64,000 nt of DNA from Mycolicibacterium parafortuitum (GCF_002086815.1 NZ_MVID01000007.1:124001-188000), one strand, 5' to 3'. Shown: positions 1 to 10,440, numbered from the stretch's first letter. Numbers and translations: made by a program. The notes: generated by a model from the sequence alone, not told the origin.

Positions 1-728
1 CGCATCAGTTCGATCCAGAACCGGCCCACGCAATAGCCCGCGACATACAGCGCGAACAGCCGGCCATGACCGATCTTGAATCGCCTGTCGACGAAGATCA
101 GCACCGCGAAAACCAGCAGGTTCCACAGAAGTTCGTACAGGAACGTCGGGTGCACGACCTCGATCAGCTCACCCGTGGACACCCCGTTGAGCGAGTCGAG
201 CGCGCCGACGCTGTTACGCCGCTCGTATATCTCCAGACCCCACGGCAGCGTGGTGGCGCGGCCGTACAGCTCCTGATTGAAGTAGTTGCCCAGGCGGCCG
301 ATCGCTTGCGCCAGAACGATTCCCGGAGCAATCGCATCGCCGAACGCCGGCAGCGGTATCCCCCGCCGTCGACACGCGATCCACGCTCCCAGCGCACCGA
401 ACGCGACCGCGCCCCAGATCCCCAGACCGCCGTCCCAGATGCGAAACGCAGCAGCCGGCCCGACACCGTCCGCACCGAAGTACGTCCGCCAGTCGGTCAT
501 GACGTGATAGACGCGACCACCGATCAGGCCGAACGGCACCGCCCACAACGCGATGTCGTAGATCACGCCGGGTTCGCCGCCGCGGTTCACCCAGCGGCGG
601 TCGCCGATGACGAGTGCGGCGATGATGCCGACGATGATGCACAGTGCATAGGCGCGGAGCGGGAACGGGCCGAGGTGCCAGACCCCCTGAGGCGGGCTCG
701 GGATGTAGGCCAGAACCGTCGTCGTCAC
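1..728 (-). CDS. lgt: Prolipoprotein diacylglyceryl transferase, C-terminal part cut off by window edge
   Basis: Lgt moves a diacylglyceryl group from phosphatidylglycerol to the lipobox cysteine of prolipoproteins at the cytoplasmic membrane. The frame read from a GTG at 728 begins [19 protein letters not shown], as in mycobacterial Lgt. It holds the family signature [13 protein letters not shown] at about nt 261-300 and an [18 protein letters not shown] block at the edge. About 242 codons are present and the C-terminus lies outside the window. The start overlaps the trpA stop by 4 bases (GTGA), so it is co-translated as the last visible gene of the trp operon, the same order as trpA-lgt in M. 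tuberculosis. Its product joins the LspA encoded at 44.2 kb in lipoprotein maturation. Confidence 0.93.
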   Translation of the reverse strand, partial: MTTTVLAYIPSPPQGVWHLGPFPLRAYALCIIVGIIAALVIGDRRWVNRGGEPGVIYDIALWAVPFGLIGGRVYHVMTDWRTYFGADGVGPAAAFRIWDGGLGIWGAVAFGALGAWIACRRRGIPLPAFGDAIAPGIVLAQAIGRLGNYFNQELYGRATTLPWGLEIYERRNSVGALDSLNGVSTGELIEVVHPTFLYELLWNLLVFAVLIFVDRRFKIGHGRLFALYVAGYCVGRFWIELM

Positions 729-1513
729 GCAGTGATCCTCTGCCTTACTCCGTCTGCAAGTTCTTCTGTCAGCGAGCGCACCGCGGGGATGCCCTCTTTG
801 AGCGCGGACACCAGCGCGGATCCGACGATGACGCCGTCGGCGTACGCGCCGATCTCAGCGGCCTGCTCCCGCGACCGCACACCCAGACCCACACCGACCG
901 GGATGTCCGACACGGCTTTGACCCGGGCCACCAATTCGGGGGCGGCGTTGGACACCGCATCCCGGACGCCGGTGACACCCATCGTCGACGCGGCGTAGAC
1001 GAACCCGCGGGACGCCTCCACCGTCTTCGCGAGCCGTTCCTCCGTGGAGGATGGCGCGACAAGGAAGATGCGATCCAGATCGTGGGCCTCGGAAGCGGCG
1101 AACCAGTCGTCGGCCTCATCCGGGATCAGATCCGGGGTGATCAGCCCGAGCCCGCCGGCCGACGCCAGATCGCGCGCGAAGGTGTCAACCCCCCGGCGCA
1201 GCACAGGGTTCCAGTACGTCATGACGACCGCGCGGCCACCGGCGTTGCTGATCGCCTCGACGGCCCGGAACGCGTCGCTGACCCGGACACCGCCGCGCAG
1301 CGCCACCTCCGTGGCCGCGGCGATCGTCGGGCCGTCCATGCCGGGATCCGAGTAGGCGATGCCGACCTCGATGATGTCGCAACCGGACTCGACGAGCGCG
1401 ACCATCGCCTCGATGGAGCCCTCGACATCGGGGAAACCCGTGGGCAGATATCCGATCAGCGCCGAACGATTCTCGGCGCGGCAGGATTCGAACAATCCGG
1501 CAAGCCGACTCAT
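725..1513 (-). CDS. trpA: Tryptophan synthase alpha chain
   Basis: TrpA cleaves indole-3-glycerol phosphate to indole and glyceraldehyde 3-phosphate in the alpha2beta2 tryptophan synthase complex. The 262-residue TIM barrel carries the expected catalytic acids: Glu49 in [12 protein letters not shown] and Asp60 in GMDGP. I chose the ATG at 1513 because it overlaps the trpB stop as ATGA and has a GGAGG about 10 nt upstream. The open frame runs ten codons further up, inside trpB, without family support. The C-terminal stop overlaps the lgt start by 4 bases. It is the last biosynthetic gene of the trpE-membrane protein-trpC-trpB-trpA set. Confidence 0.97.
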   Translation of the reverse strand: MSRLAGLFESCRAENRSALIGYLPTGFPDVEGSIEAMVALVESGCDIIEVGIAYSDPGMDGPTIAAATEVALRGGVRVSDAFRAVEAISNAGGRAVVMTYWNPVLRRGVDTFARDLASAGGLGLITPDLIPDEADDWFAASEAHDLDRIFLVAPSSTEERLAKTVEASRGFVYAASTMGVTGVRDAVSNAAPELVARVKAVSDIPVGVGLGVRSREQAAEIGAYADGVIVGSALVSALKEGIPAVRSLTEELADGVRQRITA

Positions 1514-2772
1514 GGCGTCCCGTCCTCCAGCAGCCCGAACCACTTGGCCGCCGTCTCGACGTCCTTGTCCCCTCGTCCGGAGACGTTGACCAGGATGATC
1601 GAACCCGCATCCAGTTGCGGACCGAGCTTGAGCGCACCCGCGACGGCGTGCGCCGACTCGATCGCGGGAATGATGCCCTCGGTGCGGCTCAGCAGCGACA
1701 ACGCGTCCATCGCCTCGGAGTCGGTGATCGGCAGGTACTCGGCACGACCGATGTCCTTGAGCAGCGCGTGCTCGGGACCGACACCCGGGTAATCCAATCC
1801 CGCTGAGATGGAATGGGATTCGATCGTCTGGCCGTCCTCGTCCTGAAGCAGGTACGAGAACGAGCCTTGGAACGCACCGGGTGAACCGCCGGTGAATGTC
1901 GCTGCGTGACGGCCGGTTTCGACGCCGTCACCAGCAGCCTCGTAGCCGATCAGCCGAACGCCGGGATCGTCGATGAACGCGTGGAAGATGCCGATCGCGT
2001 TCGACCCGCCACCGACACACGCGACCACCGCGTCGGGCAGCCGGCCGGCCTGATCGAGCATCTGCGCGCGGGCCTCCAGCCCGATCACGCGCTGGAAATC
2101 TCGCACCATCACCGGGAACGGGTGCGGGCCCGCCGCGGTACCGAAGCAGTAGTAGGTGTCGTCGGCGTTGGAGACCCAGTCGCGGAACGTCTCGTTGATC
2201 GCGTCCTTGAGCGTCTTGGAGCCGGACTCGACGGCGACCACCGACGCACCGAGCAGTCGCATCCTGGCCACGTTCAGCGCCTGCCGCGCGGTGTCGACCG
2301 CGCCCATGTAGATCACGCATTCGAGGCCGAGCAGAGCGCATGCGGTCGCCGTCGCGACCCCGTGCTGACCCGCGCCGGTCTCGGCGATCACCCGGGTCTT
2401 GCCCATCTTCTTGGCGAGCAGCGCCTGACCGAGGACGTTGTTGATCTTGTGAGATCCGGTGTGGTTGAGGTCTTCTCGCTTCAAGAAGATCCGCGCCCCG
2501 CCGGCGTGCTCACTGAGGCGCTCCGCCTCGTACAGCGGAGACGGCCGGCCGGTGTAGTGCTTCTGCAGCCTGTCGAGTTCGTCGAGGAAGGTCTGGTCGC
2601 TGCGCGCCTTCTCGTAGGCGGCGGTGACCTCTTCGATGACGGCCATCAGCGCCTCGGGAACGAGCCTGCCGCCGTAGGCGCCGAAGTGCCCTCGGGCATC
2701 GGGATCATGCGGGGTGGGTTCGGCGACTGCGGCGCTGGCGCGCGGCAGTTCCGGACCGGAGTTCTCGGTCAC
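1510..2772 (-). CDS. trpB: Tryptophan synthase beta chain
   Basis: TrpB is the PLP-dependent subunit that condenses indole with serine to give tryptophan. The 420-residue protein has the PLP-binding lysine at about residue 109 (HTGSHKINN), the substrate loop ETGAGQHG near 131-138, and the phosphate-binding GGGSN near 254-258. An N-terminal extension of about 25 residues precedes [13 protein letters not shown], as in mycobacterial TrpB. The start is a GTG directly next to the trpC TAA stop, so translation is probably coupled. The end overlaps trpA by 4 bases. Confidence 0.97.
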   Translation of the reverse strand: MTENSGPELPRASAAVAEPTPHDPDARGHFGAYGGRLVPEALMAVIEEVTAAYEKARSDQTFLDELDRLQKHYTGRPSPLYEAERLSEHAGGARIFLKREDLNHTGSHKINNVLGQALLAKKMGKTRVIAETGAGQHGVATATACALLGLECVIYMGAVDTARQALNVARMRLLGASVVAVESGSKTLKDAINETFRDWVSNADDTYYCFGTAAGPHPFPVMVRDFQRVIGLEARAQMLDQAGRLPDAVVACVGGGSNAIGIFHAFIDDPGVRLIGYEAAGDGVETGRHAATFTGGSPGAFQGSFSYLLQDEDGQTIESHSISAGLDYPGVGPEHALLKDIGRAEYLPITDSEAMDALSLLSRTEGIIPAIESAHAVAGALKLGPQLDAGSIILVNVSGRGDKDVETAAKWFGLLEDGTP

Positions 2773-3591
2773 TTAGCGCGCAGGTTTCGGGCAGGAGGGA
2801 TGGGTTCCGGCCGTCACCAGATCGGCGACGGCGCTGCGCGGATCACCGCTGGTCACCAGGCCCTCGCCGACGAGCACGCCGTCGGCGCCCGCTCCCGCGT
2901 AGGCGAGCAGGTCGGCGGTGCCGCGCACCCCGGACTCGGCGATCTTGATGACGTTGCTGGGCAACCCCGGCGCGATGCGCGCGAAGCAGTCCCGGTCGAC
3001 CTCGAGGGTCTTGAGGTTACGGGCGTTCACGCCGATCACGGCGGCGCCGGCCTGCAGTGCACGATCGGCCTCTTCCTCGGTATGCACCTCGACAAGGGCG
3101 GTCATTCCGAGCGATTCGGTGCGCTCCAGCAGCGATTCCAGCGCGGGCTGTTCGAGGGCAGCGACGATCAGCAGCAGCAAATCGGCGCCGTGCGCCCGTG
3201 CCTCGTGGATTTGGTACGGCTTGACGATAAAATCCTTGCGTAGCACCGGGATCGACACCGAAGCGCGGACCGCGTCCAGGTCGGCGAGCGAGCCGTTGAA
3301 GCGGCGCTGTTCGGTCAGCACGCTGATCGCGCGGGCTCCGCCGCTCTCGTAGGCAGACGCGAGTTCGGCCGGATCGGCGATCGGGGCCAGCTCACCGCGA
3401 GACGGGCTGGCCCGCTTCACCTCGGCGATCACCGCGATCCCCGGCTCCCGCAGAGCAGCCATCACGTCGAGCGGCGCAGGCGCGCGCTCGGCCTGTGCCT
3501 TGACCTCAGCCAAGCTGACGGCGGCTTCGCGAGCGGCAACGTCAGCACGTACTCCCTCGAGGATCGAATCGAGGACGGTCGCCGAACCCAT
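2773..3591 (-). CDS. trpC: Indole-3-glycerol phosphate synthase
   Basis: TrpC closes the indole ring, converting carboxyphenylaminodeoxyribulose 5-phosphate to indole-3-glycerol phosphate. The barrel shows [34 protein letters not shown] and the phosphate site ESGVRG, giving 272 residues, the same length as the M. tuberculosis enzyme. I chose the ATG at 3591, giving [14 protein letters not shown], because family proteins begin there and an AGGGAAG lies about 10 nt upstream. An in-frame ATG at 3657 overlaps the upstream stop (TGATG) but would add 22 non-homologous residues. The gap 3592-3656 holds a 6+6 inverted repeat (see findings). Confidence 0.95.
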   Translation of the reverse strand: MGSATVLDSILEGVRADVAAREAAVSLAEVKAQAERAPAPLDVMAALREPGIAVIAEVKRASPSRGELAPIADPAELASAYESGGARAISVLTEQRRFNGSLADLDAVRASVSIPVLRKDFIVKPYQIHEARAHGADLLLLIVAALEQPALESLLERTESLGMTALVEVHTEEEADRALQAGAAVIGVNARNLKTLEVDRDCFARIAPGLPSNVIKIAESGVRGTADLLAYAGAGADGVLVGEGLVTSGDPRSAVADLVTAGTHPSCPKPAR

Positions 3592-3656
3592 AGGCGTCGC
3601 TTCCCTTCCCCTGACGGCCGTTCGATGCATATCGAAGGGTAGTCGCCGACGAGCCA

Positions 3657-4253
3657 TCAGTTGTCACCGCCCCTGTTGTCAGTGTTGGTCGGGTCACGGC
3701 CCTCGTCGAGCGCGTCCCACATCATCCGCTCCGACATCGACCCCTGCGCGGCAGGTCCCGCATCCACCTCACCAGCCGGGCGTCGGGTGAAGCGGGCGGC
3801 CTCGGCGCGACCACCGGCCGCCGAGCGCATCAGCAGCACCGCACCGGCCAACGCCAGCACTGCTGTGACGAGAGTCACTGCCGCGCCGGTGTAATAGCGC
3901 TCGGTCCCGACCAGATCGGCCACCGGCACCTCCGCGAGTCGGGCGGCACGGACGGCCACGTCGGTGACCACCCACAAGCTGATCGCGAGATATCCCATGC
4001 CCGCGCTGGCGGCCGCGACGAGCACCGCCAGGATCCGCAGCGGCCATCCGCGCACCGCCAGCGCCGCGACCGCAGCAGCGGCCAACAACAACGCGAGCGG
4101 CACCAGCGCTGTGGACCACGTGGAACCCGACAGATCGGTGGTCTTCGGTTGACCGAGCCCGTCGAACGAACTCACCTGTACCCACGTCAGGCGCGAGGCT
4201 CCCCACAGGCCCACCGCGGCGAGTAGCAGCAGGAGCTGCGCGACCCGGGTCAC
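3657..4253 (-). CDS. Trp operon-associated membrane protein (TIGR02234 type)
   Basis: This 198-residue protein has about four hydrophobic segments (roughly residues 5-20, 48-68, 73-97 and 120-142) and a polar C-terminal tail with an [17 protein letters not shown] stretch. It matches the actinobacterial tryptophan-associated transmembrane protein found between trpE and trpC (Rv1610 in M. tuberculosis). Its function is unknown. Position suggests a role linked to tryptophan supply, but nothing in the sequence shows a catalytic or transport motif. The GTG start overlaps the trpE stop by 4 bases. Confidence 0.85.
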   Translation of the reverse strand: MTRVAQLLLLLAAVGLWGASRLTWVQVSSFDGLGQPKTTDLSGSTWSTALVPLALLLAAAAVAALAVRGWPLRILAVLVAAASAGMGYLAISLWVVTDVAVRAARLAEVPVADLVGTERYYTGAAVTLVTAVLALAGAVLLMRSAAGGRAEAARFTRRPAGEVDAGPAAQGSMSERMMWDALDEGRDPTNTDNRGGDN

Positions 4254-5776
4254 GGCTCGCTCAGCGTCTCGGCCGCGGCGATCGCGGCCAGCACCGCGCG
4301 CGCCTTGTTCGCGGACTCGTTGTATTCGTATGGACCATTCGAATCGGCGACGACGCCCCCGCCGGCCTGGACGTAGGCGGTGCCGTTGCGCATCAGCGCG
4401 GTCCGGATCGCAATCGCGAAATCGGCGTTGCCCGCGAAGTCGAGGTAACCGAGCACGCCGCCGTAGAGGCCGCGGCGGGTCTTCTCGACCTCCTCGATGA
4501 GCTCCATCGCCCGCACCTTAGGCGCCCCCGACAGCGTCCCGGCCGGGAAACAGGCCGTCACGGCGTCCAGCGCGGTCCTGCCGTCGGCGAGCAGCCCGGT
4601 CACCGTCGACACCAGGTGCATCACGTGGCTGTAGCGCTCGATGTGGCTGTAGTCCTCGACCTTCACCGTGCCCGGCCGGCACACGCGGCCCAGGTCGTTG
4701 CGGCCGAGATCGACGAGCATCAGGTGCTCGGCGAGTTCCTTCTCGTCGGACAGCAGTTCCTTTTCCAGGAGAAGGTCTTCCTCCTCGGTGTCGCCGCGCC
4801 ACCGGGTGCCCGCGATCGGGTGTGTGGTGGCACGGCCGTCCTTGACGGTGACGAGCGCCTCGGGGCTGGATCCGACGATCGAGAAGTCCAGTCCCCCATC
4901 GCTGTTCGGGACGTTGAGCAGGTACATGTACGGGCTGGGGTTGGTCACCCGCAGCATCCGGTAGACATCCAGCGGGTCCGCGTCGGTGTCCATCTCGAAG
5001 CGCTGGGACGGCACCACCTGGAATGCCTCGCCCGCCTCGATGTCGCCGACCAGCTTGTCGACGACCTTCGTGTACTCCTCCACGGTGAGCTGCGCGCGGG
5101 GTTGCGGGGCGGGGCGGCGGAACGTCGCGACGGTCGAGGCCAGCGGCTCGGCCAACGCCGCGGTCATCACATCCAGCCGCGCGACGGCGTCGTCGTAGGC
5201 CTCGTCGACGCGCTCGTCGGTGCCGTTCCAGTTCACCGCGTTCGCGATCAGCGTGATCGTGCCCTCGTGGTGGTCGACGGCGGCGATGTCGGTGGCCAGC
5301 AGCAGCATCATGTCGGGCAGCCCGAGGTCGTCGACCGTCAGCTCCGGCAGCCGCTCCAGGCGGCGCACCATGTCGTAGGCGAAGAACCCGACCAACCCCG
5401 ACGACAGCGGCGGCAGACCGGACAGCGGCGCGGTCTCCAGCAGCGACAGCGTCGACTTCAGCGCCTCCAGCGGGTCACCGCCCGCGGGGGCGTCCTGCGG
5501 GATGACGCCGAGCCACACCGCCTCGCCGTCGCGCACCGTCAGGGCCGACGGCGCCCCCGCGCCGATGAACGACCAGCGCGACCACGACCGCCCGTTCTCC
5601 GCGGACTCCAGCAGGAACGTCCCGGGCCGGTTGGCGGCCAGTTTGCGGTACGCCGACAGCGGCGTCTCGCTGTCGGCGAGCACCTTGCGGGTCACCGGGA
5701 CCACACGATGCTCGGCGGCCAGCGCCCGGAAGTCCTCCCGCGAGGTCGTCACGGTCAGGTCGGCGGTCGTCTGCAC
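4250..5776 (-). CDS. trpE: Anthranilate synthase component I
   Basis: TrpE converts chorismate to anthranilate with ammonia delivered by TrpG, the first committed step of tryptophan synthesis. The 508-residue protein has the N-terminal LLES motif ([10 protein letters not shown]) that in this family contributes to tryptophan feedback binding. The C-terminal chorismate-binding domain includes [20 protein letters not shown] and [20 protein letters not shown]. The GTG at 5776 is preceded by GGGAGA at 9-14 nt and a TACGTCT -10-like element. trpG and trpD are not in the window. It opens the minus-strand trp operon and is divergent from the peroxiredoxin gene. Confidence 0.97.
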   Translation of the reverse strand: MQTTADLTVTTSREDFRALAAEHRVVPVTRKVLADSETPLSAYRKLAANRPGTFLLESAENGRSWSRWSFIGAGAPSALTVRDGEAVWLGVIPQDAPAGGDPLEALKSTLSLLETAPLSGLPPLSSGLVGFFAYDMVRRLERLPELTVDDLGLPDMMLLLATDIAAVDHHEGTITLIANAVNWNGTDERVDEAYDDAVARLDVMTAALAEPLASTVATFRRPAPQPRAQLTVEEYTKVVDKLVGDIEAGEAFQVVPSQRFEMDTDADPLDVYRMLRVTNPSPYMYLLNVPNSDGGLDFSIVGSSPEALVTVKDGRATTHPIAGTRWRGDTEEEDLLLEKELLSDEKELAEHLMLVDLGRNDLGRVCRPGTVKVEDYSHIERYSHVMHLVSTVTGLLADGRTALDAVTACFPAGTLSGAPKVRAMELIEEVEKTRRGLYGGVLGYLDFAGNADFAIAIRTALMRNGTAYVQAGGGVVADSNGPYEYNESANKARAVLAAIAAAETLSEP

Positions 5777-5795
5777 GCCGCGATTCTCCCAGACG

Positions 5796-5801
5796 TACCG
5801 T
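5796..5801 (+). promoter_or_regulatory. -10 box for a leaderless bcp transcript
   Basis: TACCGT fits TANNNT and is followed by 7 nt and then the ATG at 5809. That would put the transcription start on the start codon, the mycobacterial leaderless arrangement. Confidence 0.5.
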
Positions 5802-5808
5802 GATAAGC

Positions 5809-6273
5809 ATGAATCCCCTCAAACCGGGTGATCGGGTCGCCGAGTTCGAGCTGCCGGACCAGACAGGCACGATGCGCACGCTCACCGAACTGCTGGCCGA
5901 CGGACCCATCGTGCTGTTCTTCTATCCGGCCGCGATGACGCCCGGCTGCACCAAGGAAGCCTGTCACTTCCGCGACCTGGCGTCCGAGTTCGCCGCGGCC
6001 GGAGCCACCCGGGTCGGCATCAGCGCCGACAGCGTCGACAAGCAGGCGCAGTTCGCCGACAAGCAGAACTTCGACTATCCGCTGCTGTCGGACACCGAGG
6101 GTGTGGTCGCCGAGCAGTTCGGCGTCAAGCGCGGGCTGCTCGGCAAGTTCATGCCGGTCAAGCGCACTACGTTCGTCATCGACACCGACCGCACCGTGCT
6201 GGCGGCCATCGCCAGCGAATTCAGCATGGACACCCACGCAGACAAGGCACTGGAGGTGCTGCGGTCCCGGTGA
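5809..6273 (+). CDS. bcp: Bcp/PrxQ-type thiol peroxidase
   Basis: Peroxiredoxin that reduces hydroperoxides with thioredoxin-type donors. The 154-residue thioredoxin-fold protein has the catalytic [13 protein letters not shown] motif: a peroxidatic Cys in TPGCT and a second Cys five residues on (EAC), the atypical two-cysteine BCP/PrxQ layout. It corresponds to BcpB (Rv1608c). I chose the ATG at 5809 over a GTG at 5800 because the -10 box TACCGT overlaps the GTG and gives a leaderless transcript at the ATG. Its stop overlaps the next start (GTGA), so it forms a two-gene operon with the ABC ATPase. Confidence 0.93.
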   Translation: MNPLKPGDRVAEFELPDQTGTMRTLTELLADGPIVLFFYPAAMTPGCTKEACHFRDLASEFAAAGATRVGISADSVDKQAQFADKQNFDYPLLSDTEGVVAEQFGVKRGLLGKFMPVKRTTFVIDTDRTVLAAIASEFSMDTHADKALEVLRSR

Positions 6274-7064
6274 TACCAGTCCTTGAGCTCACCGATGTGA
6301 CGTTCCGGCGCAGCGGTAAGCAGATCATCGACGGCATCTCGCTGACCGTGCGCGAAGGCGAGCACTGGGCGCTGCTCGGCCCGAACGGGGCGGGCAAGAG
6401 CACGCTGCTGGGTTTCTGTGCGGCGGTGACGTTCCCGTCCTCGGGCACGGTGCGAATCCTCGGACAGCAGATGGGCCGGGTGGATCTGGCGTCGCTGCGG
6501 CACTCGATCGGCCACGTCAACCCGCGCCACCAGTTGCAGTACTCACTGACCGTGCGCGACGTCGTGATGACCGGGATCACCGCGACCATCGACACACCGA
6601 TGCGGTGGACGGCCTCGGGCGAGGAGTCGGCCCGCGCCGACGCGATGATCGCCGCGGTCGGGTTGTCCCACAAGGCCGACGACGTGTGGCCGACTCTGTC
6701 GCAGGGCGAACGCGGCCGCACGCTGATCGCCAGAGCGTTGATCGCCGAACCGCGGCTGCTGCTGCTCGACGAACCGTCCACCGGACTGGATGTGGCTGCC
6801 CGCGAACAGCTTCTGGAGACCATCGACTCGCTCGACCAGACCCACCCCGAAGTGGCGTCGATCCTCGTCACGCACCATCTGGAGGAGCTGCCGACCACGA
6901 CGACTCATGCGCTGCTCATCTCGGAGGGTCGCGCCGTTGCCAGCGGTCCGGCACGCGAGACGATCACCACCGAGACGGTGTCGGCAGCCTTCGACCATCC
7001 CGTGGTGGTGGGGTACGACGACGGGCGCTGGACGGCGCGGGCGAAGGCGTCGCGGATCATCTAG
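6270..7064 (+). CDS. ABC transporter ATP-binding protein without adjacent permease
   Basis: ATPase subunit of about 264 residues with Walker A GPNGAGKST (about 38-46), a Q-loop region NPRHQLQ, the signature LSQGERGR, Walker B LLLLDEPSTGLD and the switch histidine in LVTHHLEEL. It resembles the ModF/YlmA-like single ATPases. No membrane subunit lies beside it, so the partner and substrate cannot be told from the window. In M. tuberculosis this slot between bcpB and hisI is occupied by a cation antiporter (chaA), so gene content here differs. GTG start coupled to bcp by a 4-base overlap. Confidence 0.88.
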   Translation: MIPVLELTDVTFRRSGKQIIDGISLTVREGEHWALLGPNGAGKSTLLGFCAAVTFPSSGTVRILGQQMGRVDLASLRHSIGHVNPRHQLQYSLTVRDVVMTGITATIDTPMRWTASGEESARADAMIAAVGLSHKADDVWPTLSQGERGRTLIARALIAEPRLLLLDEPSTGLDVAAREQLLETIDSLDQTHPEVASILVTHHLEELPTTTTHALLISEGRAVASGPARETITTETVSAAFDHPVVVGYDDGRWTARAKASRII

Positions 7065-7085
7065 CTCGGCGTCGGTGCCGGGCGG

Positions 7086-7433
7086 CTATGCCTCGGGCCC
7101 CAGCAGCAGATCGGCGTCGAAACAGGTGTGGTCGCCGGTGTGGCAGGCGCCGCCGACCTGGTCGACCTCCAGCAGCACGGTGTCCCCGTCGCAGTCCAGC
7201 CGCACCGAGTGCACATGCTGGGTGTGGCCCGACGTCAGGCCCTTCACCCACTGCTCGTTGCGAGAGCGGGAAAAGTAGGTGGCCTCACGGGTTTCCAGCG
7301 TGCGGGCCAGCGCGGCGTCGTCCATCCAGGCCACCATCAGCACGTCGCCGCTGCCGCGTTCCTGCACGACGGCAGTGAACAGGCCCTCGGCATTGCGCTT
7401 GAGCCGCGCCGCGATCGCGGGGTCCAATGTCAC
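7086..7433 (-). CDS. hisI: Phosphoribosyl-AMP cyclohydrolase
   Basis: HisI hydrolyses the purine ring of PR-AMP, the third step of histidine synthesis. The 115-residue protein has [20 protein letters not shown] and the zinc motif [13 protein letters not shown] chose the GTG at 7433, giving [14 protein letters not shown]. It restores the length of the M. tuberculosis enzyme and has an AGGGGG Shine-Dalgarno about 8 nt upstream. The frame continues to a TTG at 7457 without homology. It is the last gene of the his operon here, 28 nt after hisF. Confidence 0.95.
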   Translation of the reverse strand: MTLDPAIAARLKRNAEGLFTAVVQERGSGDVLMVAWMDDAALARTLETREATYFSRSRNEQWVKGLTSGHTQHVHSVRLDCDGDTVLLEVDQVGGACHTGDHTCFDADLLLGPEA

Positions 7434-7461
7434 CTGGGCCCCCTGCTCTTTGCGCAAGCGC

Positions 7462-8247
7462 TCATCGGACGGTGATCCCTTCGGCCTTCATCGCCGCCTT
7501 CACCTCACCGATCGTCAGGTCGCGGAAGTGGAACACGCTGGCGGCCAGCACCGCGTCCGCACCCGCGAACACCGCCGGCGCGAAGTGCTCGACCGCGCCC
7601 GCGCCGCCACTGGCGATCACCGGCACGGTCACCGCACCGCGCACCGCGCGCAGCATCTTCAGGTCGAAGCCGGCCTTGGTGCCGTCGGCGTCCATCGAGT
7701 TCAGCAGGATCTCCCCGACCCCGAGTTCGGCGCCCTGCGTTGCCCATTCGACCGCGTCGATGCCCGTGCCACGGCGGCCGCCGTGGGTGGTGACCTCCCA
7801 CCCCGACGGTGTGGGCTGCGAACCCTCGGGCACGGTGCGCGCGTCGACCGACAGCACGATGCACTGCGAGCCGAACTGCCGTGACAACTCGGCGAGCAAC
7901 TCGGGGCGCGCGATCGCGGCGGTGTTCACCGACACCTTGTCGGCGCCCGCACGCAGCAGCACGTCGACGTCGGCGACCGAGCGGACACCGCCGCCGACGG
8001 TCAGCGGGATGAAAACCTGCTCGGCGGTGCGGCGCACCACGTCGAGCATCGTGCTGCGGCCCGACGACGACGCGGTCACGTCCAGGAAGGTCAGCTCGTC
8101 GGCGCCCTCGGCGTCGTAGGCGGCCGCGAGCTCCACCGGGTCACCGGCGTCACGCAGGTTCGCGAAGTTCACGCCCTTGACGACCCTGCCGTCATCGACG
8201 TCCAGGCACGGGATCACCCGGGTCGCGACGTCGCTCGCAGCCTTCAC
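7462..8247 (-). CDS. hisF: Imidazole glycerol phosphate synthase, cyclase subunit
   Basis: HisF uses ammonia from HisH to convert PRFAR into imidazole glycerol phosphate and AICAR. The 261-residue TIM barrel has the two catalytic aspartates in [16 protein letters not shown] and [10 protein letters not shown], plus the phosphate sites VGGGVRS and ASGGAG. The GTG at 8247 overlaps the impA stop by 4 bases (GTGA) and matches the conserved N-terminus. The longer open frame upstream is antisense-like arginine-rich sequence and was discarded. Its partner HisH is three genes upstream in the same operon. Confidence 0.96.
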   Translation of the reverse strand: MKAASDVATRVIPCLDVDDGRVVKGVNFANLRDAGDPVELAAAYDAEGADELTFLDVTASSSGRSTMLDVVRRTAEQVFIPLTVGGGVRSVADVDVLLRAGADKVSVNTAAIARPELLAELSRQFGSQCIVLSVDARTVPEGSQPTPSGWEVTTHGGRRGTGIDAVEWATQGAELGVGEILLNSMDADGTKAGFDLKMLRAVRGAVTVPVIASGGAGAVEHFAPAVFAGADAVLAASVFHFRDLTIGEVKAAMKAEGITVR

Positions 8248-9062
8248 AGGTAGTCCTTCGGGTCGCCGGCCGCACGCAGGATCTCCAGGAGCTCCTCGTG
8301 CACGCCGGGTGCGGCGGCCAGCGCCGACGGCGACGACGCCGTCCACGGCTCACCGGCCAGATCGGTGACGATGCCGCCTGCGGCCCGCACCAGCGCCACA
8401 CCGGCGGCGTGGTCCCACACGTGGTGTCCGAAACTGATTGCCCCGCCCAGGATTCCGGCGGCAACGTAGGCGAAGTCCACACCGGTGGCGCCGTGCATGC
8501 GCATCCGTGAGCATTCGCGGCTGAGGTTCTCCAGCACCTTGACGCGGTACCGGCCCGGGTAGCGGCCCCGGGAGTCGATGTTGAAGGTGCCCGTCCCGAC
8601 GATGGATTCGGCGAGAGTCACCGGTGCCAGCGCGTCGAGCGCCTCGTCGTTGCAGCGCACCGGCGAACCCTGGATCGACGTGTACCGCTGGCCGGTGAAC
8701 GGCAACCACGTCAGTCCGAGCACCGGTTCACCGTCGACGAGCAGACCGAGCAGGATCGCGGCCGTCGGCAGTCCCGCCGCGTAGTTGAAGGTGCCGTCGA
8801 TCGGGTCGAGCACCCACACCTGTTCGGCGTCCAGCGATTCGCCGCCGAACTCCTCGCCGTGCACCCCGATCCCGGTCAGCCGGGTCAGCTCGGCCACGAC
8901 GCGCCGTTCGATCGCGAGGTCGACCTCGGTGGCGAAGTCGTTACCCTTCTTCGCGACCGCGGAGTCAGCGCGGTGCCCTGCGACGAACTGCGCCGACGCG
9001 CCGTCGAGCACACCGACCGCCGTGTCGAGCAGATCCTTCAGCTGCTGGTGGTCGAGCGTCAC
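8244..9062 (-). CDS. impA: Inositol monophosphatase family phosphatase in the his operon
   Basis: Member of the Mg-dependent lithium-sensitive phosphatase family, 272 residues, with motif [13 protein letters not shown], motif [11 protein letters not shown] and the metal-ligand GEEFGGE. It matches ImpA (Rv1604) in the same position between hisA and hisF. Substrate is uncertain: the family includes inositol-1-phosphatases and histidinol-phosphate phosphatases. The HisB here is dehydratase-only, so a histidinol phosphatase is needed somewhere. Operon position makes that activity conceivable, but M. tuberculosis uses a different gene of the same family (Rv3137) for it. GTG start with GTGA overlap to hisA. 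Confidence 0.87.
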   Translation of the reverse strand: MTLDHQQLKDLLDTAVGVLDGASAQFVAGHRADSAVAKKGNDFATEVDLAIERRVVAELTRLTGIGVHGEEFGGESLDAEQVWVLDPIDGTFNYAAGLPTAAILLGLLVDGEPVLGLTWLPFTGQRYTSIQGSPVRCNDEALDALAPVTLAESIVGTGTFNIDSRGRYPGRYRVKVLENLSRECSRMRMHGATGVDFAYVAAGILGGAISFGHHVWDHAAGVALVRAAGGIVTDLAGEPWTASSPSALAAAPGVHEELLEILRAAGDPKDYL

Positions 9063-9823
9063 GTTCGGACCGCGTCGAGAGCCTGCGGCAAGGTGAAACG
9101 TCCCGCGTAGAGCGCCTTTCCGACGATGGCACCCTCGACGCCGCGGTCGGTCAGCGTGGCGATCGCGCGCAGGTCGTCGAGGCTGGACACCCCGCCTGAC
9201 GCGATGACCGGCGCGTCGGTGCGCTCGCAGACCTGGGCCAGCAGGTCCAGGTTCGGGCCGTTGAGGGTGCCGTCCTTGGTGACGTCCGTGACGACGAACC
9301 GCGAACATCCTTCGCCGTCAAGACGTTCCAGCACGGTCCACAGGTCACCGCCGTCGGTCTCCCAGCCGCGGCCACGCAGCCGGTACTGGCCATCCTCGAT
9401 CTTGACGTCGAGACCGACGGCCACCTGCTCACCGTGCTCGGCGACGACCTTGGCGCACCACTGCGGGTTCTCCAGCGCCGCGGTGCCCAGATTCACCCGC
9501 GCGCAGCCGGTCGCCAGCGCGGCGGCCAGCGACTCGTCGTCGCGGATGCCGCCGGACAGTTCGACGGCGACGTCGAGCTTGCCGACGACCTCGGCGAGAA
9601 GTTCCCGGTTGGACCCGCGGCCGAACGCCGCGTCGAGGTCGACCAGATGGATCCACTCGGCACCGTCACGCTGCCACGTCATCGCTGCTTCGAGCGCCGA
9701 GCCGTACTCCGTCTCGCTGCCGGCCTGCCCCTGCACCAGGCGCACCGCGCGGCCCTCGACGACGTCGACGGCGGGCAGCAGGATCAGTTTCGAAGAGGCA
9801 TTCACCGGATTCACGCTGGTCAA
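9059..9823 (-). CDS. priA: Dual HisA/TrpF phosphoribosyl isomerase PriA
   Basis: PriA isomerises ProFAR (histidine pathway) and, in mycobacteria and streptomycetes, also phosphoribosyl anthranilate (tryptophan pathway). The 254-residue barrel has the catalytic aspartates in [14 protein letters not shown] and [14 protein letters not shown], with phosphate loops SGGIRD and ASGGVSS. The trp cluster a few kb away has no trpF, which fits the bifunctional role known for this family. The ATG at 9823 overlaps the hisH stop (ATGA), and the end overlaps impA. Confidence 0.95.
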   Translation of the reverse strand: MTSVNPVNASSKLILLPAVDVVEGRAVRLVQGQAGSETEYGSALEAAMTWQRDGAEWIHLVDLDAAFGRGSNRELLAEVVGKLDVAVELSGGIRDDESLAAALATGCARVNLGTAALENPQWCAKVVAEHGEQVAVGLDVKIEDGQYRLRGRGWETDGGDLWTVLERLDGEGCSRFVVTDVTKDGTLNGPNLDLLAQVCERTDAPVIASGGVSSLDDLRAIATLTDRGVEGAIVGKALYAGRFTLPQALDAVRT

Positions 9824-10436
9824 CTTAGCGCCCCTACCCAGTTCGACAGTAATTCGGCGCCGGCGTCCCCGCTCTTCTCCGGGTGGAACTGGGTCGCCGA
9901 CAGCGGCCCGTCCTCGACCGCGGCCAGAAACGGCACGTGGTGGGTGGCCCAGGTGAGCAGCGCGTCCGGGTCACCCTCCCACTGCTGGGCGGCGTAGGAG
10001 TGCACGAAGTAGAAGCGGGTGTCGGCGCTCATGCCCTTGAACAGCACGCTGTCGGCCGGGGCGTCGACGACGTTCCAGCCCATGTGCGGGATCACCGGGG
10101 CGTCGAGCCGCACCACCGAACCCGGCCACTGTCCGCAGCCGGTGGATTCCACGCCGAACTCGACGCCGCGGGAGAACAGGATCTGCATGCCGACGCACAC
10201 GCCGAGCACCGGCCTGCCCGCGGCGACCCGGTCGGCGATGATCTTCTCGCCGCCGATGCCGCGCAATCCGTTCATGCACGCCTCGAACGCACCGACCCCG
10301 GGGACGACCAGGCCGTCGGCATTGGCCGCCGCACCAGGATCGGCGGTGACCTCGACCTCGGCCCCGACCCGCTCCAGCGCCCGCTGCGCCGACCGCAGGT
10401 TGCCGGACCCGTAGTCCAGTACCACCAGTTTCGTTG

Positions 10437-10440
<4 letters not shown>
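9820..10440 (-). CDS. hisH: Imidazole glycerol phosphate synthase, glutamine amidotransferase subunit
   Basis: HisH hydrolyses glutamine and channels ammonia to HisF. The 206-residue class I amidotransferase has the oxyanion segment near PGVGAF, the nucleophile cysteine in LGVCVGMQ, and the His-Glu pair in TQFHPEKSG. The GTG at 10440 overlaps the hisB stop (GTGA) and gives the normal [19 protein letters not shown] beginning. The open frame extends far upstream through hisB in another reading frame and was trimmed. Confidence 0.96.

Noticed and set aside
4616..5803. Open frame opposite trpE
   Set aside because: Arg/Gln/His-rich shadow; trpE fully explains the coding signal.
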